Shown in pieces: positions 8,505 to 16,713 of a stretch of DNA of 64,000 nt (its first letter is position 1; each line of letters begins with the position of its first letter). This DNA is from Ramlibacter lithotrophicus (lineage in GTDB: Bacteria; Pseudomonadota; Gammaproteobacteria; Burkholderiales; Burkholderiaceae_C). Below the pieces are notes generated by a model that saw only the letters and a program-made list of their open reading frames with translations, was not told the DNA's origin and made no database searches. The stretch covers positions 310,001 through 374,000 of the forward strand of contig NZ_VTOX01000002.1 in the NCBI RefSeq assembly GCF_012184415.1, written 5' to 3'. A program made the translations under genes and the position numbers.

Positions 8505-9115
8505 GCCAAAGCCTCCATCGCAAGCCGCGCCGCCCGCGCGTCGATGCCGTGGGCAAGGCCGGGCAGCAGCTGGACCGTCGCGTCCGCGCCCAGCGCCCGC
8601 AGAGTCTGCGCAGATTGCACGCTGAACCGCGGGTCGATGACAGGGTCCACGGCGCCATGGACGAAGCGGAAGACGACTCCGTCAGGGGCGCGCCGCGGCA
8701 GCTGCGCAAACCGTCCGGAGAGGCTCACGACACGACCCGACAAGTCAGCGACCTGCGTTGCCTCCAGCGCCATGATGGCGCCTTGCGAGAATCCCACGAG
8801 CGTGGTGCGCGACGCGTCGACGCCGGCCTCGGCCTGCCACATGGAAACGACCTCCAGGAACGACGGCATGGCGTCGCGGACGCGATCCGGCCTGCCCTGT
8901 TCGGTCACGCCGATCACGGAGAACCATTCCCGGCCCGCACCCGGCGTTGACGGGTGTGGCGCAGAGACGCTGACGACCATCGCGTGCGCCCGCTCGCGGG
9001 CGGCGAGTTCGCCAAGCGGCACCAGGTTGTCGGCTGTCGACCCGACCCCATGGAACAGCAGTACGAGCGCTTCCGGGCGCACGGGTCGCGAGACAATCAC
9101 GGAGGCTTCGTTCAT
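8501..9115 (-). CDS. ypfH: Serine esterase, YpfH/phospholipase-carboxylesterase family
   Basis: A 204-residue alpha/beta hydrolase. LVLLFHGVGSTADNLVPLG near the N-terminus gives the HG oxyanion region and GFSQGAIMAL (about residues 108-117) holds the nucleophile Ser. The acid lies in VHGAVDPVID and the histidine in GLAHGIDAR. Length and motifs fit YpfH-type esterases. It is the first gene of a two-gene minus-strand unit coupled to the 134-aa hypothetical. Confidence 0.85.
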   Translation of the reverse strand: MNEASVIVSRPVRPEALVLLFHGVGSTADNLVPLGELAARERAHAMVVSVSAPHPSTPGAGREWFSVIGVTEQGRPDRVRDAMPSFLEVVSMWQAEAGVDASRTTLVGFSQGAIMALEATQVADLSGRVVSLSGRFAQLPRRAPDGVVFRFVHGAVDPVIDPRFSVQSAQTLRALGADATVQLLPGLAHGIDARAARLAMEALA

Positions 9116-9325
9116 GGGGCGTCAGTCACGACAAAGACCGCTCACTCGAGATTGGGCGAAAAATCGGTGTGGAGCGGAATGCCATACGCATCCTCTCGAA
9201 ACCGGCGCCGCCGAGCGCGCGTCATTCGTACGCGGATCGTAGCAATGTCATGCGCGTGGCGGTGACCACCGCGTGTGCCGAACCCCATAGACTGCCTCTT
9301 TCGACCCATCGAAGCGGAGAACAGC

Positions 9326-9928
9326 ATGGCAAAGATTCTTGTCCTGTACCACAGCTATTACGGCCACATCGAAGCAATGGCAAACGCGATCGCGGAAGGC
9401 GCCCGGCAGGTCAGCGGCGCCCAGGTCGACGTCAAACGCGTGCCGGAAACCGTTCCAGCGGACGTCTTCAAGTCGTCGGGCGGCAAGCAGAACCAGGCGG
9501 CGCCAGAGGCCCAGCCGGCGGAACTGCCCAATTACGACGCGATCATCATCGGCACGCCCACGCGCTTCGGCAACATGAGCGGCCAGATGCGCAACTTCCT
9601 CGACCAGACCGGCGGCCTGTGGGCGCAGGGCAAGCTGATCGGCAAGGTCGGCTCGGTCTTCACCTCCAGCGCCACGCAGCACGGCGGCCAGGAGAGCACG
9701 ATCCTCACCACGCACGTGACCCTGCTGCACCACGGGATGATCCTGGTCGGGCTGCCGTATTCGGAGCAGAGCCAGATGGGGCTCGACGAGATCAAGGGCG
9801 GCAGCCCCTACGGCGCGTCCACCATCGCCGGCGGCCAGGGCGAGCGCATGCCGAGCCAGCAGGAACTGGGGATGGCGCGCTACCAGGGCAAACACGTCGC
9901 GACCATCGCGACGAAGCTGTTCGGCTAA
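9326..9928 (+). CDS. wrbA: NAD(P)H:quinone oxidoreductase, WrbA type
   Basis: A 200-residue flavodoxin-fold FMN enzyme performing two-electron quinone reduction. The phosphate loop is [36 protein letters not shown] and [11 protein letters not shown] are hallmark WrbA segments. ATG 9326 is preferred over an upstream in-frame start because the protein then begins MAKILVLY, and GCGGAG precedes it. In related genomes WrbA, DoxX, LysR and extradiol-type genes often cluster; here the neighbours immediately downstream are decayed remnants of DoxX and LysR genes. Confidence 0.93.
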   Translation: MAKILVLYHSYYGHIEAMANAIAEGARQVSGAQVDVKRVPETVPADVFKSSGGKQNQAAPEAQPAELPNYDAIIIGTPTRFGNMSGQMRNFLDQTGGLWAQGKLIGKVGSVFTSSATQHGGQESTILTTHVTLLHHGMILVGLPYSEQSQMGLDEIKGGSPYGASTIAGGQGERMPSQQELGMARYQGKHVATIATKLFG

Positions 9929-9937
9929 AAAATGTAG

Positions 9938-10072
9938 TTCACGTTGGTGGCCGCGCTCTTGTTCCACAACTGCTGGGCCATTCCTGAGGCGCAGCAGATG
10001 ATGCAGCAGGTCAGCTTCAACAAGCACAGCGCCGTCGCCGGCGGCCTGCTCGCTTTCCGTCGCGGCCATTGA
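9938..10072 (+). pseudogene. Remnant of a DoxX-family membrane protein (C-terminal part)
   Basis: The frame from 9938 to the stop at 10070-10072 reads AALLFHNCWAIPEAQQMM and then FNKHSAVAGGLLAF. This resembles the C-terminal third of DoxX proteins, which carry FHxxW, a Gln-rich turn and a KN-x-A-x-x-GGLL helix. A stop codon (9935-9937) directly precedes it and no start or N-terminal half is present, so it cannot make a functional protein. Confidence 0.6.
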
Positions 10073-10388
10073 ACAAGCGCAGGGATTCGGCGCCGGGGCG
10101 CCCGAAGCGCTCTCGGGCAGCCTGCGCGTTGCTGTGCCTCCCTCTTTCGCGCGGGACATCCCCGCGATCTCGTCCGTGACGAATCCCTCGTCCACCAGCT
10201 ACAACCCGCTGCTGCAGTTCCGCAGCGACCGTGGACGCGAGCAGGTTCGCTCCGAGTACCTCGAAGACCGCAAACTGGTCAGCGCCTTTACCGGCGAAGA
10301 CAGCGGCTCCGGCTACCTGTCCGGCCGTGCGGCCGCCGCCGGCGAGACGTTCGCTTCCGCGACCGTCGCGTCGCGCATCAGTCGCTAA
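10059..10388 (+). pseudogene. Fragment resembling the linker of a LysR regulator, fused to an unrecognised tail
   Basis: In a frame overlapping the DoxX remnant, translation gives AAIEQAQGFGAGAPEALSG and then SLRVAVPPSFARD. This looks like the LysR linker helix and first strand of the effector domain. After about residue 38 the similarity stops and an unrecognised tail (NPLLQFRSDRGREQVRSEYL and onward) continues to the TAA at 10388. The HTH is missing. A short peptide starting at GTG 10134 could in principle be translated, but no ribosome site supports it. From 10389 to 10549 I see only a TACAGT -10-like hexamer before ygiD. Confidence 0.4.
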
Positions 10389-10549
10389 GCACCCCCGAGG
10401 GCGAGCGCGCTGGCAAACGCAGCTGGGGCTGGCCTGGGCCCGCGTTACCGGGTCTTCCATAACGACCTGGGCGGTGCAACGGGGTGGCTGCAAGGGCCGC
10501 AGGCGTTTGAGCCCCACGCCGGCGATGATCCAGCTACAGTGGGACGACC

Positions 10550-11422
10550 ATGAACGCATCGCTCCCCGCCCGCATGCCGGCCGCGTTCATCGGCCACGGG
10601 TCGCCGATGAACACGCTCGAGCTGAACGCTTTCACACAGGCTTGGCGCGACCTCGGCGCGGCGCTGCCGCGCCCGCGCGCCGTCCTTGCCGTCTCGGCCC
10701 ACTGGTTCATCAATGGCACCGCTGTCACCGCGATGCCGCAGCCGCGCGTGATCCACGACTTCTATGGTTTCCCGCCGGAGCTGTTCGCTTTCGACTACCC
10801 CGCGCCCGGCAGCCCGGAAGTCGCGCAGGAAATCGTCGACCTGCTCAAGCCTTCGCATGTCGGGCTCGACCAGGACAGCTGGGGGATTGACCACGGTACC
10901 TGGTCCGTGCTCGCGCACGTGTTTCCGCAGGCCGACATACCGGTCGTGCAACTCTCCATCCATGCCGCCGCGCCGTTTGGATACCACATGGACCTGGCGG
11001 CCCGTCTGGACCCGCTGCGGGACAAGGGCGTCTTCATCGTCGGCAGCGGCAACGTGGTCCACAACCTGCGGCGTATCGCCTGGAGTCACGGCGACCGCGG
11101 CTTCGAGTGGGCGGACCGATTCGACGCCCATGTGCGCGAGGCGATGACGACGCGGCCTGCCGCGCTGGCGGATACGCAGCGGCACGCCGACTACGCGCTG
11201 GCCGTTCCCACCCCCGAACACTTCCTGCCGCTGGCGTACCTGGCCGGGCTGTGCGTCGCCTGCGGCGAGACGGCCAGCCCCTTCGCCGAGGGTCGCACGC
11301 TTGGCTCGCTCAGCATGACAAGCTACCTGCTGGGAATGGCGCCGCCTGTGTCGAGCAGCGCGGGAGCCGAGGACGTGCCATCCATGCCGCCGAACACACC
11401 ACCCGAGCAGACCAACATCTGA
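10550..11422 (+). CDS. ygiD: 4,5-DOPA-type extradiol dioxygenase (YgiD family)
   Basis: A 290-residue member of the LigB-superfamily extradiol ring-cleavage enzymes. Family features include [11 protein letters not shown] (metal His), [19 protein letters not shown] (second His), [18 protein letters not shown] and [11 protein letters not shown]. coli YgiD cleaves L-DOPA; the substrate here is not evident. It follows the decayed DoxX/LysR stretch, so it may have lost its regulator. The last 20 residues are low-complexity. Confidence 0.88.
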   Translation: MNASLPARMPAAFIGHGSPMNTLELNAFTQAWRDLGAALPRPRAVLAVSAHWFINGTAVTAMPQPRVIHDFYGFPPELFAFDYPAPGSPEVAQEIVDLLKPSHVGLDQDSWGIDHGTWSVLAHVFPQADIPVVQLSIHAAAPFGYHMDLAARLDPLRDKGVFIVGSGNVVHNLRRIAWSHGDRGFEWADRFDAHVREAMTTRPAALADTQRHADYALAVPTPEHFLPLAYLAGLCVACGETASPFAEGRTLGSLSMTSYLLGMAPPVSSSAGAEDVPSMPPNTPPEQTNI

Positions 11423-11513
11423 GGGCGCAAATGGCACCGACGCTGGAGCGCTGCCGGGGCTTGCGCGACCCGCGATGTGCGGCACTGCGGAAAGTCAACC
11501 TGAGGAGACCGAC

Positions 11514-11744
11514 ATGTCGCGAGGGATCAAGTCCGTCGACACCGACCAGCAAGAGCGCCAAGCGGGCGCCATCAGGAAAGGCCGCGAGAAGAAGGGCGTA
11601 GCCCTTCCCGAGGTTGGGACGCGCGCATGGGCGGCTGCCAACAAGCTCCACAGCGGAGGCAAGAAATTTGCCTCGAGGAACAAACTCCCCTCCGGCCCCC
11701 TTGGTGGCTCCGGTCGCAAGACCAACCTGGCGCGTTCCTCCTGA
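11514..11744 (+). CDS. Small basic hypothetical protein
   Basis: A 76-residue Lys/Arg-rich protein starting MSRGIKSVDTDQQERQAGAI, with a GGKKFASRNKLPSGPLGGSG tail. GAGGAG lies at 11502-11507, well placed for ATG 11514; an in-frame ATG 13 codons upstream has no such site. No motif is recognised. Composition suggests a nucleic-acid-associated or disordered protein, but that is only an impression. Confidence 0.6.
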   Translation: MSRGIKSVDTDQQERQAGAIRKGREKKGVALPEVGTRAWAAANKLHSGGKKFASRNKLPSGPLGGSGRKTNLARSS

Positions 11745-11813
11745 GCCAGCGCTTTCGGAAGACCGTCGGAGCTCGCGCCCACGTCGCGCTCGCACGGGCG
11801 CGAGCTTGCGGCG

Positions 11814-12659
11814 CTACGCGAGCGCGCGTGCCACTGCGGCAGAAAGCGGCGTAGTCGGTCTCCCGATCAACCGGGACAGCGCATGGCCGCGTTCGTCAAG
11901 GGCGCCACGCGATGCGTCCGCATCCCACGCGGCCAGTGCCTGCGCCAGCCATCCCGGCAGCCCGGCGGCTTCCAGGGCCGATGCGTAGCCGGCCTCCCCG
12001 AGATCGCGATACGGAATGTTCCTGCCTGCCTGCCGCCCGATCTCCCCAGCGAGGTCGGCCAGCGTGTAGGGAGCATCGCCGGCCAGCTCGTACGTCCTGC
12101 CTTGATGACCGAGGGTCGTCAGCACGACGACTGCCGCCTCGGCGTAGTCCTCGCGAGCTGCACCGGCGATCCGGCCGTCCGCCGCCGCTCCGATGAGGGC
12201 GCCCGCGGACAACGCGGCCTTTGCGGATGCCGTGTGGTTCTCCATGTACCAACCATTGCGCAGCACCGTGAACGGGATTCCGCAGCCGCGGATCATGCTC
12301 TCCGTCTCGCGATGCTCGCCCGCGAGACTCAGGGGCGAGGTGTCCGCGTGCAGCAGGCTCGTGTACACGATCCGCTTCACGTGCGCCCTCTTCGCGGCTT
12401 CGATCACGTTGCGGTGCTGGCTCGTGCGCTGACCCACTTCGCTCGAGGAGATGAGCAGCAGGGTGTCGATGCCGGCGAAGGCCGCCGCCAGCGCTCCGGG
12501 CTGCGTGTAGTCCGCCGCCCTGGCCTGCACGCCCAGATCTGCCGCCTTCTCCGGCGAGCGGACCAGGGCGACGATGTCCGACGGCGGAAGCTTCATCTTC
12601 AGCTTGTCCACGACGATGCGGCCGAGTTGCCCGGTGGCGCCGGTGATCCCTGTAGTCAT
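11814..12659 (-). CDS. qorB: NmrA-like NAD(P)-binding quinone oxidoreductase, QorB type
   Basis: A 281-residue atypical short-chain dehydrogenase. GITGATGQLGRIVVDKL at the N-terminus is the Rossmann glycine motif, followed by VALVRSPEKA for NADP. Mid-protein YTSLLHAD and NGWYMENH are typical of the QorB/YtfG subgroup, which reduces quinones. ATG 12659 is chosen because the motif must be close to the start; the upstream ATG at 12689 would overlap the operator. It is divergent from an HxlR regulator, the standard qorB/qorR arrangement. Confidence 0.87.
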   Translation of the reverse strand: MTTGITGATGQLGRIVVDKLKMKLPPSDIVALVRSPEKAADLGVQARAADYTQPGALAAAFAGIDTLLLISSSEVGQRTSQHRNVIEAAKRAHVKRIVYTSLLHADTSPLSLAGEHRETESMIRGCGIPFTVLRNGWYMENHTASAKAALSAGALIGAAADGRIAGAAREDYAEAAVVVLTTLGHQGRTYELAGDAPYTLADLAGEIGRQAGRNIPYRDLGEAGYASALEAAGLPGWLAQALAAWDADASRGALDERGHALSRLIGRPTTPLSAAVARALA

Positions 12660-12702
12660 GTCTTGTTCCTTCGTGAATGATGACACCACTGTAGAATCAA
12701 CG

Positions 12703-12735
12703 CTTACTTTACGGAAGTACTTACATGAAGGTAAG
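12703..12735. promoter_or_regulatory. Candidate HxlR operator between qorB and its regulator
   Basis: A perfect inverted repeat TACTT-TACGG-AAGTA (12705-12719) lies inside the pair CTTAC (12703-12707) and GTAAG (12731-12735). HxlR/YodB/QorR regulators bind TAC-TTAC-rich dyads in divergent promoters of quinone reductases, so this fits. It overlaps the start codon at 12725, suggesting autorepression. Confidence 0.6.
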
Positions 12736-13156
12736 TCAGGAACTCCGATTCACGGCCGCAGCGAAGAGACCGCCGCGGTCGGGCGCGCGCCTGCTCCGCA
12801 AGGGCGATGTGCTGGCCGACGCGTGCCCCTCGCGGGAGATCCTCATGCACATCACCAGCCGCTGGGGTGTGCTGGTCCTTCTCGTGCTGGAAACCGGAAC
12901 CCTGCGTTTCAGCGAACTGAAACGGGCCATCGGCGGTATCAATGAGCGCATGCTGGCGCAGACGCTGCAGCGCCTGGAGAGCGATGGCCTGCTCGACCGC
13001 ATCGCCTACGAGGTCGTGCCCCCGCACGTCGAATACAGCCTGACCGCCCTCGGCCGCGAGGCCGCCGCGCGGGTGCGCAGCCTTTCCGACTGGATCGAGG
13101 AGAGCTTGCCGCGAGTGCTGTCCGAGCGCGCCCGACGGGCGAACCGCGCGGAATGA
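12725..13156 (+). CDS. HxlR-family transcriptional regulator (QorR-like)
   Basis: A 143-residue winged-HTH repressor. The HxlR signature is clear: CPSREILMHITSRWGVLVLL at about residues 34-53, then LRFSELKRAIGGINERMLAQ and LQRLESDGLLDR. A single N-terminal Cys near the HxlR domain start is the position used by YodB/QorR-type sensors of quinones or diamide; that this one senses by thiol modification is inferred. It is divergent from qorB across a 65-bp gap with a strong palindrome. Confidence 0.9.
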   Translation: MKVSQELRFTAAAKRPPRSGARLLRKGDVLADACPSREILMHITSRWGVLVLLVLETGTLRFSELKRAIGGINERMLAQTLQRLESDGLLDRIAYEVVPPHVEYSLTALGREAAARVRSLSDWIEESLPRVLSERARRANRAE

Positions 13157-13345
13157 CGCCCTTGGTCGCCGGGTAGAGCACCCGCCGGCGCAGGCCCGTA
13201 CCGGCGGTGCAGGATGACATGTTCACGATGGCCGCATTCTGCGATCTGCGCAGCCATGGCAGGGCCGCGCGGATGACGCGCACATAACCAGGACGTTGAT
13301 GTCGAACACTTTCTGCCAGTCGGAGAGTGGCCCGTCCTCCACGGT
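13157..13345 (-). pseudogene. Fragment of a short-chain dehydrogenase gene, frameshifted
   Basis: On the minus strand the sequence reads EDGPLSDWQKVFDINVL. After a one-base frame change near 13290 it continues as GYVRVIRAALPWLRR, NAAIVNMSSCTAGTG and YPATKGVI. These are the SDR alpha-4/5 region, the catalytic Ser segment and the YxxxK motif. The Rossmann N-terminus and everything after YxxxK are missing; the fragment ends against the HxlR stop. Confidence 0.65.
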
Positions 13346-13434
13346 TGCCGGACCCGAAGCTGCCGCTGCCCGCTGCTCCCAGCCAATCGGAGGCCGCGGC
13401 ATGATGTCGCCATTTCGGTATCAAGGAGCGTCAC

Positions 13435-13731
13435 ATGGCTCACGGACCTGGCGCCCCGCAGACAGCGGACGCACCGGCCAGCCCGGTCGCGAAGATCCTG
13501 CCCTTCGTGTCCGTTGCGACGATGGTGATGACACTGCCGCAGATCTGGACGGTGTGGGTTGACGGGCAGGTCGCCGGCGTGTCGCTGCTGTCCTGGGGCA
13601 CGTACCTGCTGGGAGCCTGCCTCTGGTTCATCCACGGGCTGGCCCGGCGCGACAAGGCGATCTACGTCGCCTGCATCGGCTGGATCCTGCTGAATGGCGC
13701 GGTGGTCCTTGGCGTGCTGGTGCAGCGCTGA
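13435..13731 (+). CDS. SemiSWEET-like three-helix PQ-loop membrane protein
   Basis: A 98-residue protein with three predicted membrane helices and a PQ motif in the first (FVSVATMVMTLPQIWTVWV). It continues with the semiSWEET-type GVSLLSWGTYLLGACLWFIHG, the DKAIY loop and a final helix with WILLNGAVVLGVLV. SemiSWEETs dimerise to form sugar transporters; substrate unknown here. A GGAG site precedes ATG 13435. It converges with the small gene at 13738. Confidence 0.82.
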   Translation: MAHGPGAPQTADAPASPVAKILPFVSVATMVMTLPQIWTVWVDGQVAGVSLLSWGTYLLGACLWFIHGLARRDKAIYVACIGWILLNGAVVLGVLVQR

Positions 13732-13737
13732 ACGACT

Positions 13738-13962
13738 TCAGGGCGCGGCGCCGGGCGCCCCCAGTCGGATCTCTCCATCGAATTCGGCCTTCAGGCGCAG
13801 CCCATCGATCTCCAGCGTCATGCGGGCGGGAAAGGTTTCCGTGCCCGAGATCGCCGCCTGCTGCACGGCCCGCGCGACGGCGTGTTCGATCTCGCGCTGT
13901 GAGCTGACGCCCACCATCTTCAGGAACTTGCGGATGCTGCTGTTCAGCTCTTCCTCGTCCAT
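13738..13962 (-). CDS. Small DUF6494-like protein
   Basis: A 74-residue acidic protein, MDEEELNSSIRKFLKMVGVS at the N-terminus, then REIEHAVARAV and a short beta-like end with ARMTLEIDGLRLKAEFDGEI. This matches my memory of the DUF6494 family of small soluble proteobacterial proteins of unknown role. The frame stays open upstream, but ATG 13962 with a nearby GGGAGAAAG fits best. Confidence 0.75.
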   Translation of the reverse strand: MDEEELNSSIRKFLKMVGVSSQREIEHAVARAVQQAAISGTETFPARMTLEIDGLRLKAEFDGEIRLGAPGAAP

Positions 13963-14075
13963 GGCTTTCTCCCTGTGATGCGCCATGATGCCCGCAATCG
14001 CGGAACGCCGGTTCCCCGCGCCGGGCCGACCCCCCGGCATGCGGCGCCGCCGGTTCGGGCGGCGCGCAGTTCTCG

Positions 14076-15590
14076 TCAGCCAGTCACGTCGAAGCGGATG
14101 CCTTGGGCAAGTGGCAGGCTCGATCCGTAGTTGATCGTGTTGGTGGCACGGCGCATGTAGGCCTTCCAGGCGTCGGAGCCCGATTCGCGCCCGCCTCCAG
14201 TCTCCTTCTCGCCGCCGAACGCTCCGCCGATCTCGGCGCCGCTGGTGCCGATGTTGACGTTGGCGATGCCGCAATCGGAGCCGCGCGCCGACGTGAACAG
14301 CTCCGCCTCTCGCAGGTCACGCGTGAAGACGGCGGACGACAGGCCATGCGGCACGGCGTTGTTCATGGCGATCGCTTCCTCGAAGGAGTCGTACGCCGTA
14401 ACGTACAGGATCGGCGCGAAGGTTTCCTCCAGCATCGGGCCGGCCTGGCGCGGCATCTCCACCAGGGCCGGCCTGACATACCAGGCCGGCGCCAGTCCAG
14501 CCAGCCGCTCGCCGAAGTGAACGGTGGCGCCGAGCGCGCGAGCGGCGGCCAGCGCCGCCTGCATCGATTCGAACGCATGGCCGTCGATCAGCGGTCCGAC
14601 GAGCGTCGAGTCCTCCAGCGGATTCCCGATGGGCAAGCGGGCGTACACGGCGGCCAGCCGCTGCACCAGCTCGGCATGGACGGATCGGTGCACGATCAGG
14701 CGCCGCAGCGTGGTGCAGCGCTGCCCCGCCGTGCCCACTGCAGCGAAGGCGGCGCCGCGGACAACGAGTTCGAGGTCGGCCGAGGGGCAGACGATGGCAG
14801 CATTGTTGCCGCCGAGTTCCAGCAGGGAACGCTTGAACCGCGCAGCGCAGGCCATGGCAACGTCACGTCCCATGCGAGTGGAGCCGGTGGCACTGACCAA
14901 CCTGACGGCCGGGTGCGCCACGAGCGCCTCGCCGGCGGTCCGGTCACCAAAGACCACCTCGGCGATTGCGCCGTCGAAACCCTCCTCCATCAAGGCAGTC
15001 TGCAGCAGCCCATTGAGCGCCAGCGCGCAGAGCGGCGTCTTCTCGGATGGTTTCCACACCAGCGTGTTGCCGCAGACCAGTGCGAGCGCCGCGTTCCATG
15101 CGTACACCGCCATGGGGAAGTTGAACGCCGAAATGACAGCGACCACGCCCAGCGGATGCCATGTCTCGAGCAGCTTGTGATCGGGACGTTCGCTGGCGAT
15201 CGTCAGGCCGTAGAGCTGGCGCGACAGGCCGACGGCAAATTCGCAGACGTCGACCACCTCCTGCACCTCCCCGAGCCCTTCCTGCGCGATCTTGCCGGTC
15301 TCCAGCGAGATGAGACGACCCAGCGGTGCTTTGTGGGCGCGTACCAGCTCGCCGAAGCGACGCACCACCGCGCCTCTGCGAGGCGCCGGAACGTCGCGCC
15401 AGGTCGCGTAGTGCGCGGCGGCGCGAGAGATCGCCAGCTCCAGGTCCGCCGCAGTGCTTGCGGGCAGGACAGCCAGCACGCTGGCATCAATCGGCGTGCG
15501 CACGCTGAGCGACTCGCCGCTGCCATGGCTGGCACCAGGCGCGACGCCAAGTTGTTGAAGGATGCGCGCGATCTCGGCGGCGTAGCTCAT
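14076..15590 (-). CDS. amaB: ALDH7-type aldehyde dehydrogenase (piperideine-6-carboxylate / aminoadipate semialdehyde type)
   Basis: A 504-residue NAD(P)-dependent aldehyde dehydrogenase. Catalytic residues are visible: Glu258 in LLELGGNNAAIV and Cys292 in GTAGQRCTTLRRL. Cofactor and fold motifs are ISAFNFPMAVYAWNAALALV and KPSEKTPLCA. The RCTTLRRL context is characteristic of the ALDH7/AmaB group, which oxidises 2-aminoadipate 6-semialdehyde. It is the last gene of the minus-strand Pot-transporter/dehydrogenase operon, so it probably completes oxidation of the semialdehyde formed there. Symbol by family resemblance; substrate is inferred. Confidence 0.82.
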   Translation of the reverse strand: MSYAAEIARILQQLGVAPGASHGSGESLSVRTPIDASVLAVLPASTAADLELAISRAAAHYATWRDVPAPRRGAVVRRFGELVRAHKAPLGRLISLETGKIAQEGLGEVQEVVDVCEFAVGLSRQLYGLTIASERPDHKLLETWHPLGVVAVISAFNFPMAVYAWNAALALVCGNTLVWKPSEKTPLCALALNGLLQTALMEEGFDGAIAEVVFGDRTAGEALVAHPAVRLVSATGSTRMGRDVAMACAARFKRSLLELGGNNAAIVCPSADLELVVRGAAFAAVGTAGQRCTTLRRLIVHRSVHAELVQRLAAVYARLPIGNPLEDSTLVGPLIDGHAFESMQAALAAARALGATVHFGERLAGLAPAWYVRPALVEMPRQAGPMLEETFAPILYVTAYDSFEEAIAMNNAVPHGLSSAVFTRDLREAELFTSARGSDCGIANVNIGTSGAEIGGAFGGEKETGGGRESGSDAWKAYMRRATNTINYGSSLPLAQGIRFDVTG

Positions 15591-15648
15591 GTTGACCTCC
15601 CGGACTCAAAGAGCGCGGCGAACCGGGTCGCCGCGCGTGCCACTGGCT

Positions 15649-16713
15649 TCAGCGTTCGACCGTCTTGTTCCAGCGAGCGTTCCAGGCGGGACGGTTCTCG
15701 TTGATCGAATCCCAGTCGACGGTGTTCGCGGTCTTCATGTACTCGGTCATCTTCGCCACGAGCGCCGCGGCGGCGCCAGTGGCCTTGGTCTTTGCATTCG
15801 ACGGAATCTGGTCTCCGTGCTGCAGGGCCAGCGCCTGAGCTTCCGGCGTGAGCAGGTACTGCGCGAGCTTCTGGGCCAGTGCCGGCTCGCTGTTGCCGGC
15901 GATGACGCACTCGGCCACCGTGAGCACGGCCGAGCCTTCCTTGGGCTGGACGTACTCGACCGGCAGGCCCTTGCCCTTGAGCACGCCCACGGCCGTCGGC
16001 GTCAGCGGGAACATTGCCGCCTCACCGGTTTGCACCATCTCGGCGATCTTGGCCGAACTCGGGATGTACTCCAGCACGTTGCGGCCTATGGTGTTCTGCC
16101 AGGCCTTGAAGCCCGGTTCGACGTTCTTGTCATTGCCGCCCTGGATGCGATTGAACAGCAGGAAGCCGTGCAGCCCGAAGGTGGACGAGGACAGCGACTG
16201 GAACACCACCTTGCCCTTGTACCTGGTATCGGCGAAGTCCATCCACGAAGTGGGCGCGGCCCAGCCCTTCTCGGCAAACATCTTGGTGTTGTAGGCAATC
16301 CCGGTCATGCCTACGTTCACGCCGGCTGCCATGTCGCCCTTGAAGCGGGCGGTCGGGTACAGGTCCGACAGCGCCGGGTTGGGCTGCATCTTCTCGCACA
16401 GGCCCATGCCGATGGCGCGGTACATCACGCCGTCGTCCAGGAACATCACGTGCATCTGCGGCTTGTCCTTGTTGGCCTGGGCCTTGGCGAGGATGTCCGA
16501 AGACGTGCCGGGGACCACCACGACCTTCACGCCGTTGGCCTTCTCGAACGGGCCGAACACGTGCTCCGTGTAGGTCTTCTCCATCGTGCCCCCGTTCATT
16601 CCGATGTAGAGCGTCCTGGGCTGGGCATGGGCGGCGCCGACCAGCGTGGCCGCCAGCAGGGCCAGGGAGGTGGAGGTGATGCGAGCGGACGGGAAGCGGA
16701 TGCCGGTGTTCAT
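15649..16713 (-). CDS. PotD/PotF-like ABC transporter substrate-binding protein
   Basis: A 354-residue exported binding protein. Residues 1-30 form a Sec signal peptide ending VGAAHAQP; the mature part begins RTLYIGMNGGTMEKTYTEHV, typical of family-1 binding proteins for polyamines, iron and related solutes. The start at 16713 overlaps the stop of the upstream FAD-oxidoreductase gene by 4 bp, so placing the binding protein after the enzymes is deliberate operon structure. Partner permeases and ATPase are upstream at 19.6-22.4 kb. Confidence 0.9.
   Translation of the reverse strand: MNTGIRFPSARITSTSLALLAATLVGAAHAQPRTLYIGMNGGTMEKTYTEHVFGPFEKANGVKVVVVPGTSSDILAKAQANKDKPQMHVMFLDDGVMYRAIGMGLCEKMQPNPALSDLYPTARFKGDMAAGVNVGMTGIAYNTKMFAEKGWAAPTSWMDFADTRYKGKVVFQSLSSSTFGLHGFLLFNRIQGGNDKNVEPGFKAWQNTIGRNVLEYIPSSAKIAEMVQTGEAAMFPLTPTAVGVLKGKGLPVEYVQPKEGSAVLTVAECVIAGNSEPALAQKLAQYLLTPEAQALALQHGDQIPSNAKTKATGAAAALVAKMTEYMKTANTVDWDSINENRPAWNARWNKTVER

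Noticed and set aside
10134-10388. Independent 84-codon gene
   Set aside because: Its upstream part is readable as a LysR linker in the same frame and no ribosome site is present, so a degraded remnant is more likely.
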